A stretch of 5,451 bases of DNA. It comes from Deltaproteobacteria bacterium (GTDB lineage: Bacteria > Desulfobacterota > Desulfobacteria > C00003060). The position numbers and the translations under genes are program-made. This document shows positions 1-5,451 of this stretch, in pieces. The DNA lies in the NCBI GenBank assembly GCA_030667105.1, contig DAOUWN010000173.1, positions 1 through 5,451 of the forward strand, given 5' to 3'. Below the pieces are notes generated by a model. That model was not told where the DNA came from. It was given only the letters and a program-made list of their open reading frames with translations, and made no database searches. How positions within the stretch are numbered: the first letter of the stretch is position 1; each line of letters begins with the position of its first letter.

Positions 1-462
1 AGCTTCAATCTGCATAAGCCATTGCCTTGGCTCAACTGCGCAATCCGAAGCTACCTTCTCCCAGCCTGCATCACGACTGCATCTGTAAAGAGCTGTATAG
101 ATTTCCTCCTTCCGGGCATCCAGCATAGGGCAGACGAGATCAGGAAACCATGGAAACTGGTACGCCAGGACGTCCAGTGTGGAAACACCGGCAACCGGTT
201 TTCCCGTAGCAAACCCGAGTCCTTTGACAGCACTGATCCCGATGCGCAGGCCGGTGAAACTTCCCGGACCAGTGGTAACAGCAAGCCCGTCGCATTCATC
301 CACACCCATACACGCCATGCGCAAGGCAGAATCTACAGCCAACATAAGTCGTTTTGTGTGTGTCGTTGTGCTGGTCGCCTGAACTTGAGCAAGAAGGGTG
401 TCGCCTCTAAGAACAGCAACGCCTCCGGTCTGAGTCGACGTATCAATGGCGAGAACTATCAT
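1..462 (-). CDS. tsaB: tRNA threonylcarbamoyladenosine biosynthesis protein TsaB (3' end cut by window edge)
   Basis: TsaB is the non-catalytic partner of TsaD in the cytoplasmic complex that puts the N6-threonylcarbamoyl group on A37 of ANN-decoding tRNAs (t6A). Reading the minus strand from the ATG at 462-460 gives 154 uninterrupted codons to the window edge. The start MIVLAIDTSTQTGG is the first strand of the ASKHA-like fold. GPGSFTGLRIG lies at residues 65-75, followed by the family-typical region G-x-P-V-A-G-V-S-T-L-D (residues 88-97), and DARKEEIYTALY lies at 115-126. HTKRLMLAVDSAL (35-47) matches the usual position of the HS-x-x-L-x-P-x-I helix. E. coli TsaB is about 230 residues, so roughly the last third lies outside the window. 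The gene begins three bases after the lon stop, with its ribosome binding site inside the end of lon, so it is probably the second gene of a lon operon. Other frames here are open by chance and do not resemble proteins. The family call is very secure; only the C-terminus is unseen. Confidence 0.96.
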   Translation of the reverse strand, partial: MIVLAIDTSTQTGGVAVLRGDTLLAQVQATSTTTHTKRLMLAVDSALRMACMGVDECDGLAVTTGPGSFTGLRIGISAVKGLGFATGKPVAGVSTLDVLAYQFPWFPDLVCPMLDARKEEIYTALYRCSRDAGWEKVASDCAVEPRQWLMQIEA

Positions 463-465
463 CTC

Positions 466-2868
466 TCACCTTGCTCTCGGCCCTTTCTTTCGGGGCTTTG
501 CGTGAAGGGCGGTCTCCAGGACCTGGTCCATGTGACTCACAGGGATAAAGGTAACTTTGCGCCTGATATTTGAGGGAATCTCGACCAAATCCTTTTTGTT
601 TTTTTCCGGTATGATGATCTTCTGGACGTTCGCCCTGAGGGCAGCCAGCGCCTTTTCCTTCAGTCCTCCCACAAGCAGTATCCGCCCCCGAAGGGTGATT
701 TCGCCTGTCATAGCAATATCTCTGCTCACAGGCCTCCCGCTCAAGGCTGAGACGAGAGCCACGGCCATGGTGACCCCGGCTGAAGGTCCGTCCTTGGGAA
801 TGGCCCCTGCAGGAACATGGATATGAATGTCCGTGTCCTGGTAGAAATTTGCCCTAAAGCCGAGACTCTTGGCATGAGCTCGGGCATAACTGAAGGCCGC
901 CCTTGCCGACTCCTGCATGACCTCGCCCAATTGACCTGTCAGAGTCAATTCCCCCTTGCCTTTCATCGTGGAGGCCTCTACATAGAGAACCTCCCCGCCC
1001 GCTTGGGTCCAGGCAAGCCCAGTGGACACGCCAATCTCATGGCACTCCTGGTCCAATTCCGGGAGGTATTTCGGAACACCCAGATAGCAATGGAGGTTGG
1101 CACAGGTCACCTTAAATATGCCTTTCTCCCCCTCTGCCACTTTCCGGGCCACCTTGCGGCAAATGGTGGCTATCTCGCGCTCCAGGTTCCTGAGGCCGGC
1201 CTCCAGGGTGTATTCTGATATGATCTTCCGCACCGCTTTGGAGCCCATGCTTATATGCTTTCTTGTGATCCCATTCTCCTTAATTTGGCGCGGGATCAAA
1301 AACTTTTGTGCAATAAAAAGCTTTTCTTCTTCCGTGTATCCGGACAGTTCAATGATCTCCATGCGATCCCTTAGGGCTGAGGGAATAGGATCGGCAAGAT
1401 TTGCTGTGGTGATAAACATGACTTTTGACAAATCAAAGGGGACGTTCAAATAGTGGTCGCTAAAGCTAACGTTTTGTTCCGGGTCAAGGACTTCCAGTAG
1501 GGCCGCAGCGGGGTCCCCGCGAAAATCGGTGCCGATCTTGTCCACTTCATCCATCATAAACACCGGATTGTTCTTGCCGCACTGCTTCAAGCCCTGCAGG
1601 ATTCGACCCGGCAGGGCCCCGATGTAAGTGCGACGGTGGCCCCTGATTTCGGCCTCATCCCGAACACCACCCAAGGAAATACGGAAAAACTTCCGGTTCA
1701 TGGCCCTTGCAATGGATCTTCCAAGTGAGGTCTTGCCCACACCGGGCGGCCCGACAAAGCAGAGTATTGGACCTTTCATGGCCTTGTTCAGTTTTCGGAC
1801 GCTTAAGTATTCAAGGATGCGGTCCTTCACCTTTTCCAGATCAAAGTGGTCTTCATCGAGAACCCCCTGGGCCTTTTTCACATCCAGCACATCTTTGGTT
1901 GACTTGCTCCACGGGACTTCTACCAGCCAATCGAGATACGTCCGCACAATGGAGGCCTCGGCTGCATCAGGGTGCATCTGATCGAGGCGCTTTACCTGTT
2001 TACCAGCCTCCTTTTCCGCTTCCTTGGACATCTTTGCCCTTCTTATTTTCTTCCTGTACTCTGAAACCTCCTTGGCCCTTTCGTCCGTATCACCCAATTC
2101 TTTGTGGATGGCTCGCATCTCTTCCCTGAGAAAGTACTCCCGTTGGGTCTTTGATATTTCTTCCCTGGCATGCGACTGGATCTTGGCTTGCATAGCAGAG
2201 ACCTCCAGTTCTTTGCCCAGGAGATCATTTACTCGATGAAGCTTCTGAACCGGATTGTTCACTTCCAGAAGGGCCTGGGCGTCTTCTGTCTTCAGCAGGA
2301 GGTTTGAGGCTACCAGGTCGGCCAAACGAATCGGATCATCAATACTGTGAAGAATAGCGCCCACATCACTGCTTAGCTCGCCTCGGAGCTCAAGAATCTT
2401 CACCCCTTGCTCGCACACATTTCGCATCAGGGCTTCGGTCTCAAGGCTCATCTCTTCGGCTTGCTCTTCCACGATCTTTTCGATCTTTACCTGATAGAAA
2501 GGTTTTTTATCAGTGTATTCTGCGATGCGTGCTTTGGCCAGTCCCTGAACCAACAGCTTGGCTCTACCGTCGGGCAGCTTGAGCATACGCAGGATCACGG
2601 CGACCGTGCCCACCGCGAAGATCTCATCAGGTTTCGGGCTTTCGACCGAAGACTTTCGTTGTGTGGCAAGAAGGAGAAGGCGATCTTTGGCCATCGCTGT
2701 ATCTACGGCCCGAACAGACCTGTCTCTGCCCACAAACAGGGGAAGAACCATATGATTAAACACAACAATATCCCGAACGGGAAGGAGGGGAAGTTCCCCA
2801 GGGATGTCTATAGTTTCCCCATCTTCTTGAATAACGTCGATTGAGTCTTCGGTGTCTATTTGGCCCAT
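466..2868 (-). CDS. lon: ATP-dependent Lon protease (LonA type)
   Basis: Lon is a cytoplasmic AAA+ serine protease that unfolds and degrades damaged proteins and selected regulators. The 800-residue length fits LonA. The N-terminal substrate-binding domain starts near residue 26 (LPLLPVRDIVVF) and runs to about 215. A charged coiled-coil linker at about 220-295 includes REYFLREEMRAIHKELG (243-259). The AAA+ module has Walker A GPPGVGKT (373-380), Walker B VFMMDEVDK (436-444), a sensor-1 Asn in TTAN (490) and a sensor-2 Arg in EAGLR (560). The protease domain has its catalytic Ser696 in PKDGPSAG and Lys739 in GGLKEK, 43 residues apart as in E. coli Lon (S679/K722). The C-terminus is a short Lys/Arg-rich tail. 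The start ATG (2868-2866) has a GAGAGGAG site seven bases upstream, and the first conserved block begins soon after it, so no other start is needed. All catalytic residues are present and the frame is unbroken. A sigma-70-like promoter lies upstream; I see no CIRCE element or convincing sigma-32 site that would show heat-shock control. Confidence 0.98.
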   Translation of the reverse strand: MGQIDTEDSIDVIQEDGETIDIPGELPLLPVRDIVVFNHMVLPLFVGRDRSVRAVDTAMAKDRLLLLATQRKSSVESPKPDEIFAVGTVAVILRMLKLPDGRAKLLVQGLAKARIAEYTDKKPFYQVKIEKIVEEQAEEMSLETEALMRNVCEQGVKILELRGELSSDVGAILHSIDDPIRLADLVASNLLLKTEDAQALLEVNNPVQKLHRVNDLLGKELEVSAMQAKIQSHAREEISKTQREYFLREEMRAIHKELGDTDERAKEVSEYRKKIRRAKMSKEAEKEAGKQVKRLDQMHPDAAEASIVRTYLDWLVEVPWSKSTKDVLDVKKAQGVLDEDHFDLEKVKDRILEYLSVRKLNKAMKGPILCFVGPPGVGKTSLGRSIARAMNRKFFRISLGGVRDEAEIRGHRRTYIGALPGRILQGLKQCGKNNPVFMMDEVDKIGTDFRGDPAAALLEVLDPEQNVSFSDHYLNVPFDLSKVMFITTANLADPIPSALRDRMEIIELSGYTEEEKLFIAQKFLIPRQIKENGITRKHISMGSKAVRKIISEYTLEAGLRNLEREIATICRKVARKVAEGEKGIFKVTCANLHCYLGVPKYLPELDQECHEIGVSTGLAWTQAGGEVLYVEASTMKGKGELTLTGQLGEVMQESARAAFSYARAHAKSLGFRANFYQDTDIHIHVPAGAIPKDGPSAGVTMAVALVSALSGRPVSRDIAMTGEITLRGRILLVGGLKEKALAALRANVQKIIIPEKNKKDLVEIPSNIRRKVTFIPVSHMDQVLETALHAKPRKKGPRAR
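467..472 (-). promoter_or_regulatory. Ribosome binding site of tsaB, overlapping the lon stop
   Basis: The minus strand reads AAGGTG at 472-467, then a short spacer and ATG at 462. The lon stop codon TGA (468-466) shares bases with this motif. A ribosome finishing lon would therefore sit on the tsaB initiation site, which suggests translational coupling (inference). It also supports 462 as the true tsaB start. Confidence 0.7.
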
Positions 2869-2875
2869 AGGAATG

Positions 2876-2883
2876 CTCCTCTC
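2876..2883 (-). promoter_or_regulatory. Ribosome binding site of lon
   Basis: The minus strand reads GAGAGGAG (2883-2876), with AGGAG seven bases from the ATG at 2868. This is a strong, well-spaced Shine-Dalgarno sequence and fixes the lon start. Confidence 0.8.
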
Positions 2884-2906
2884 AAAGATATAGGTTTTCA
2901 GGCATC

Positions 2907-2980
2907 TTTCATTTTCCAGTTAAAAATCTGCAGCAAGCATACGTTAATGATGCAGGTTGTATGAGGCTGGAATAATGAAA
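2907..2980 (-). repeat. Imperfect long inverted repeat in the lon 5' leader
   Basis: On the plus strand TTTCATTTTCCAG (2907-2919) and CTGGAATAATGAAA (2967-2980) are reverse complements over 13 base pairs with one unpaired base (A in the second arm's RNA copy). The 47-base loop contains a second, shorter pair, CTGCA (2928-2932) and TGCAG (2951-2955), so a nested hairpin is possible. If transcription starts near 2991, the whole structure lies in the lon mRNA leader and ends about 24 bases before the ribosome binding site, leaving that site free. It is A/U-rich in its outer part and has no trailing U-run in either direction that would make it a classical terminator. It could be an RNA element affecting lon mRNA stability or translation, a pair of protein-binding half sites in DNA, or chance. 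Confidence 0.5.
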
Positions 2981-2997
2981 TGAAGGATACCATAAAT

Positions 2998-3025
2998 AGT
3001 ATAAGATGACATGTCCTTATGACAA
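2998..3025 (-). promoter_or_regulatory. Sigma-70-type promoter of lon-tsaB
   Basis: The minus strand reads TTGTCA (3025-3020; five of six bases match TTGACA), a 16-base spacer, then TATACT (3003-2998; five of six match TATAAT). A T-run just upstream (about 3031-3027) could help as an UP-like element. The start of transcription would fall near 2991, giving a leader of about 120 bases. This is the best promoter match in the intergenic region and points toward lon. The prediction is by eye. Confidence 0.62.
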
Positions 3026-3034
3026 CAAAAATCT

Positions 3035-3060
3035 TGATTCATTGGCCTGATTCGTTGGCC
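3035..3060. repeat. Tandem 13-bp direct repeat between the divergent promoters
   Basis: TGATTCATTGGCC (3035-3047) is followed immediately by TGATTCGTTGGCC (3048-3060); 12 of 13 positions match, the exception being A versus G at position 7. The block ends about 10 bases upstream of the lon -35 box, at roughly -44 to -69 from the predicted lon start point, and about 40 bases upstream of the candidate -35 box of the prepilin peptidase gene. A unit of 13 bp is a little more than one helical turn, so two copies would offer two binding sites on nearly the same DNA face. That suits a regulator but does not prove one. Confidence 0.6.
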
Positions 3061-3064
3061 CATG

Positions 3065-3074
3065 AACTATAGTT
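3065..3074. repeat. Perfect 10-bp palindrome AACTATAGTT
   Basis: AACTATAGTT equals its own reverse complement and lies five bases after the tandem repeat. Part of it (TAGTT, 3070-3074) can also pair with AACTA at 3084-3088. In an AT-rich spacer a 10-bp palindrome can arise by chance, so this is only a candidate operator. Confidence 0.3.
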
Positions 3075-3099
3075 GTTTCTTATAACTACTTGTGATATC

Positions 3100-3127
3100 T
3101 TGACGTTAACGGTCATTCGGTTATACC
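3100..3127 (+). promoter_or_regulatory. Candidate promoter of the prepilin peptidase-kinase operon
   Basis: TTGACG (3100-3105; five of six bases match TTGACA), a 16-base spacer and TATACC (3122-3127; four of six, lacking the conserved final T). The spacer contains the palindrome CGTTAACG (3104-3111, sharing two bases with the -35 box). A start point near 3134 would leave only a few bases before the Shine-Dalgarno sequence, a very short leader. The weak -10 could mean that an activator or another sigma factor is needed; no -24/-12 sigma-54 site was found here. Confidence 0.38.
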
Positions 3128-3136
3128 ACTTTCATC

Positions 3137-3142
3137 AGGAGG
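3137..3142 (+). promoter_or_regulatory. Ribosome binding site AGGAGG deciding the TTG start
   Basis: AGGAGG is a full Shine-Dalgarno sequence, four bases before TTG at 3147 and 13 bases before an in-frame TTG at 3156. No in-frame ATG occurs before the first membrane segment, so one of the two TTG codons must be used. The first is a little close and the second a little far; I prefer 3147. Confidence 0.65.
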
Positions 3143-3146
3143 CGTC

Positions 3147-3920
3147 TTGCAGCCGTTGGTCCTTAAGATTTTCGTCTTTTCCTTGGGCATGTGTGTGGGC
3201 AGTTTCCTCAACGTATGCATTCACCGTCTTCCTCGATCACTCTCCCTGATCCACCCTCGATCCATGTGTCCTGGCTGCGGGGCCAGAATCGCCTTTTACG
3301 ATAACATCCCGGTCTTGAGTTATCTTTGGCTTCGGGGACGGTGTCGCCACTGCCAAGCGGCAATATCCTCGAGATATCCCGTGGTTGAACTGGCAGCGGG
3401 CCTGTTTGCAGTTGCGATCTTCATCAGATACGGCCTGGCCTGGGAAGCCTTTTGTCTGTATGTCCTGGTGGCTGCGCTGCTCGTTATTACCTTCATAGAT
3501 ATCGATCATCAGATCATTCCGGACGTGATTACTTACCCAGGCATTGTCCTCGGATTCCTTTCTTCCTTTGTGACAGGGCACATCACTTACAAGGATTCCC
3601 TTATGGGGATCTTCTTGGGTGGAGGCATCCTCTTGTTGGTCGCCTCAGCGTACTATTATCTCACCAAGAAAGAGGGTATGGGGGGTGGGGATGTCAAGCT
3701 TCTTGCCATGATTGGGGCATTTTTGGGGTGGAAAGGGGCCGTTTTTACCATTTTTGTTGGCTCAGCCGTTGGAACCGTGCTGGGCATAGCCGTGGCCCTG
3801 CGCACGCAAGGCGGACGAAAAACGGTGGTCCCCTTTGGCCCATTTCTTAGCCTGGGAGCCTTGCTTTACTTGTTTCACGGGCCGGAAATAGTGGACTGGT
3901 ACATGGCCTTAATGAGGTAG
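3147..3920 (+). CDS. pilD: Type IV prepilin peptidase / leader peptidase (A24 family), PilD-like
   Basis: This inner-membrane aspartyl protease cuts the leader peptide of type IV pilins or type II secretion pseudopilins and, in two-domain members, N-methylates the new N-terminus. The 257 residues show the full two-domain plan. After a first membrane segment (about 4-24) comes the signature GSFLNVCIHRLPR (18-30). A cytoplasmic loop carries the zinc-type cysteine pairs C41-x-x-C44 and C66-x-x-C69, followed by SSRYPVVELAAGL (74-86). The peptidase part has FIDIDHQIIPD (116-126), with Asp118 in the position of the first catalytic aspartate, and GGGD (179-182), with Asp182 as the second. PFGPFL (229-234) is the usual C-terminal motif. 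Seven or eight hydrophobic segments fit the family. Translation probably begins at a TTG. No pilin or secretion gene is in the window, so whether it serves pili, secretion or both cannot be told; the name PilD rather than GspO is by similarity only. The kinase gene follows after six bases. Confidence 0.95.
   Translation: MQPLVLKIFVFSLGMCVGSFLNVCIHRLPRSLSLIHPRSMCPGCGARIAFYDNIPVLSYLWLRGRCRHCQAAISSRYPVVELAAGLFAVAIFIRYGLAWEAFCLYVLVAALLVITFIDIDHQIIPDVITYPGIVLGFLSSFVTGHITYKDSLMGIFLGGGILLLVASAYYYLTKKEGMGGGDVKLLAMIGAFLGWKGAVFTIFVGSAVGTVLGIAVALRTQGGRKTVVPFGPFLSLGALLYLFHGPEIVDWYMALMR
3914..3917 (+). promoter_or_regulatory. Ribosome binding site of the kinase gene, at the end of the peptidase gene
   Basis: GAGG lies in the last codons of the prepilin peptidase gene, directly before its TAG stop, and nine bases before the TTG at 3927. 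The spacing supports that TTG as the start, and the position suggests translational coupling to the upstream gene. Confidence 0.6.
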
Positions 3921-3926
3921 CAGCCT

Positions 3927-5444
3927 TTGAAAACCTTCAGGCCCGGACTCCGGACCCAAATCTTGCTGAGCTTGACCCTGCTTCTAGTCGCTGCCATGAT
4001 CTCGACCAGCTTCGTTGTCACACGGATCAGGGAACGGGACCTGCTTCAGCACAAGGTGGCTGACGGAAAGGCAGTGGTTAAAAAGATGCAGTTGGCCATT
4101 AAAGAGCTATCAAGAGGCCAAGGGCCACCCCCTTTGGAACTTGTCAGGGAACGCCTTAGAAACGGCGCCACATGGATGGCCCCCTCCAGGCTATTCGGAC
4201 AGATCATTGTGATGGGAAGAGATGGCACGCTGTGGGTGGGCAACCAAGGTCCGGATCGGTCTTTAAAACCTGGCGACCCTGAAATCGCCTCGGTCCTGCG
4301 CACGGGAAAAGAGACCACCCGGATAGCCAGAGACCGCGGTATCCTCACCGTTACAGCGCCCCTTTTTGCCGGGGGGCGGTGCATCGCGGCTATACAGGTA
4401 CCTGTTCGTATTGACAGGGTTGTACACGGGTTGAGACGGTCGCAACAGCTCATCTGGTTTTACATCGGGCTAAATGTCTTTGTCCTCCTTGTCTTTGGAA
4501 CCTTTCTCCTTTCGAGAATGGTAATACGCCCTATCAAACGTCTTGTTAAGACCGCCGATCACTTTGAAGACACGCAACGGTTCTCACCTGCAACGGAGGC
4601 TAATCACAACGAGATTGCCCACCTCGCTATATCTCTTAACCGGATGCTCAAACGCCTGGCTGAGAACAAGGAGCAGATGGAGGCGCAGATCCGTTCCTTG
4701 AAACAGGCAAACGAGGAAATCCTGCGCTCAGAAAAGCTCTCTTCCGTAGGCAGACTTGCCGCAGGTATGGCACACGAAGTTGGCAATCCCATTGGAGCAA
4801 TTCTGGGGTACGCCAATCTCCTGAGGACTCACGTGGAAAAAAACCAAGAGGCAAGGGACTTTCTGGCACGGATCGAAAAAGAGATTGCCAGGATTGACAC
4901 AATCGTCCGGGAACTTCTCGATTTCTCGAGATCATCGCCTGGCTCCTCCGTCTCTGTCGATGTCAATGCCCTGGTCTCAGAAAGCGCTTCTTTTTTTTCT
5001 CACCAAAAACTCACGAGGTCTGTTGAATTTGAAACCCGCCTGGAGGAAAATATAGGGATGGTGTGGGCCAACCCGGACCAACTTAAGCAGGTCTTGATTA
5101 ACCTCATGCTAAACGCATATGACGCAATGGAAAAAGGTGGCCGTATCACCATTGCCACCAGTCAAACCCCTTGGCCCGTGGCAAGAGAGAAAAGTCAGGA
5201 CAAGGGCTCGGCAGGGTTTGTCGAGATCGGTATTTCTGACACAGGCAAGGGGATCCCTAAATCCAAACTCAAGAACGTCTTTGACCCCTTTTACACCACA
5301 AAACCTCCGGGCAAAGGGACCGGCCTTGGACTCGCCATCAGTCTTCGCATTGTTGAGTCGTTCGGCGGCGCCATCAGCGTGGAAAGCGTTGAGGGGAAGG
5401 GAAGCACCTTTAAGATCAGACTGCCTTTGGAGCGCAGAGTATGA
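3927..5444 (+). CDS. Membrane sensor histidine kinase with HAMP domain (NtrB/ZraS-like)
   Basis: This is the signal-sensing half of a two-component system in the inner membrane. Of 505 residues, about 10-31 form the first membrane segment. Residues 32-174 form a periplasmic sensor that looks like a small PAS/Cache fold (QIIVMGRDGTLWVGN at 92-106 and TVTAPLFAGG at 141-150 are its typical strands). Residues 175-196 are the second membrane segment, followed by HAMP (about 194-246) and a coiled coil (about 247-268). The H-box AAGMAHEVGNPIGAI carries the phospho-accepting His283. The ATPase domain has the N-box (QVLINLMLNAYDA, Asn392 and Asn396), G1 DTGKGIP (438-444), F-box FDPFYTTK (452-459) and G2 GKGTGLGLA (462-470), all intact. 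The H-box style is that of kinases that drive NtrC-type, sigma-54-activating regulators. It is not a standard PilS, which has about six membrane segments and a PAS domain, despite the neighbouring prepilin peptidase. The start is TTG with a GAGG site; the next in-frame ATG would cut the first membrane segment. The ligand cannot be inferred. Confidence 0.93.
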   Translation: MKTFRPGLRTQILLSLTLLLVAAMISTSFVVTRIRERDLLQHKVADGKAVVKKMQLAIKELSRGQGPPPLELVRERLRNGATWMAPSRLFGQIIVMGRDGTLWVGNQGPDRSLKPGDPEIASVLRTGKETTRIARDRGILTVTAPLFAGGRCIAAIQVPVRIDRVVHGLRRSQQLIWFYIGLNVFVLLVFGTFLLSRMVIRPIKRLVKTADHFEDTQRFSPATEANHNEIAHLAISLNRMLKRLAENKEQMEAQIRSLKQANEEILRSEKLSSVGRLAAGMAHEVGNPIGAILGYANLLRTHVEKNQEARDFLARIEKEIARIDTIVRELLDFSRSSPGSSVSVDVNALVSESASFFSHQKLTRSVEFETRLEENIGMVWANPDQLKQVLINLMLNAYDAMEKGGRITIATSQTPWPVAREKSQDKGSAGFVEIGISDTGKGIPKSKLKNVFDPFYTTKPPGKGTGLGLAISLRIVESFGGAISVESVEGKGSTFKIRLPLERRV

Positions 5445-5451
5445 TAGAAAA
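5441..5451 (+). CDS. Start of a downstream gene, probably the cognate response regulator (cut by window edge)
   Basis: ATG at 5441-5443 overlaps the kinase stop TGA (5442-5444) as ATGA, and GGAG at 5429-5432 sits eight bases upstream, a good ribosome binding site. Only M-I-E and two bases of the next codon are visible, so the product cannot be identified from sequence. Tight overlap after a kinase of this class usually means the partner response regulator, most often an NtrC-type sigma-54 activator; this is inference from context. Confidence 0.55.

Noticed and set aside
1..5. Window begins with AGCTT, the overhang left by HindIII
   Set aside because: Five bases are too few to infer a cloning junction, and the tsaB frame runs to the edge without disturbance.
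22..573. 183-codon plus-strand open frame opposite tsaB and the end of lon
   Set aside because: It lies antisense to two clearly recognised genes, its translation has no domain-like pattern, and the tsaB frame explains the region fully.
598..604. In-frame A_AAA_AAC heptamer near the end of lon (codons 755-757), a possible -1 slippage site
   Set aside because: A -1 shift would only replace the last 43 or so residues with an unrelated tail ending inside tsaB, and I saw no clear downstream pseudoknot or stimulatory ribosome binding site. Lys/Asn-rich coding explains the run.
817..2844. Several plus-strand open frames of 65 to 145 codons opposite lon
   Set aside because: All are antisense to the intact Lon frame, with low-complexity or unfamily-like translations; they are frame shadows.
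3043..3060. TTGGCC elements as a sigma-54 -24/-12 promoter
   Set aside because: The GG and GC dinucleotides are not 10 bases apart, and the pattern is better explained by the 13-bp tandem repeat.
3033..3063. CTTGATT and CCCAT as a heat-shock sigma-32 promoter
   Set aside because: The spacing of about 19 bases is too long for sigma-32, and it points toward the prepilin peptidase rather than lon.
2869..3146. Small gene or tRNA in the divergent spacer
   Set aside because: No cloverleaf is seen, and no open frame with a start and ribosome binding site beyond a few codons; the region looks purely regulatory.

Overview
This 5,451-base window carries ordinary bacterial chromosomal genes in two divergent blocks. 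Lon, TsaB, a type IV prepilin peptidase and an NtrB/ZraS-like histidine kinase are all intact or edge-truncated versions of well-known families. The kinase H-box of the form HEVGNPIGAI and the layout prepilin peptidase, two-component kinase, next gene in ATGA overlap resemble what is common in Desulfobacterota (the former Deltaproteobacteria, especially sulfate reducers). This placement is an inference from style; no rRNA or other strong phylogenetic marker is present.

Left block, minus strand: lon (466-2868) is followed three bases later by tsaB (start at 462), which runs off the left edge of the window. The tsaB ribosome binding site overlaps the lon stop codon, so the two are almost certainly co-transcribed and probably translationally coupled. 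The block pairs ATP-dependent protein quality control with the t6A tRNA modification pathway.

Centre: a 278-base divergent intergenic region (2869-3146) is the only non-coding stretch of any size. From left to right it holds the lon ribosome binding site, a long imperfect inverted repeat that would fold in the lon 5' leader, a good sigma-70-type lon promoter on the minus strand, a 13-bp tandem direct repeat just upstream of that promoter, a 10-bp perfect palindrome, a weaker plus-strand promoter candidate and the ribosome binding site of the prepilin peptidase gene.

Right block, plus strand: the prepilin peptidase gene (3147-3920, TTG start), then six bases later a membrane histidine kinase gene (3927-5444, TTG start), then the first three codons of another gene (5441 onward) that overlaps the kinase stop codon as ATGA. 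That last gene is expected to be the cognate response regulator, but only three codons are visible. The peptidase would process type IV pilin-like or type II secretion pseudopilin precursors at the inner membrane; the kinase would sense a periplasmic or membrane signal.

I found no mobile element, CRISPR array, RNA gene or clear new system. The most interesting signals are regulatory: the tandem repeat and the lon leader inverted repeat in the divergent region.
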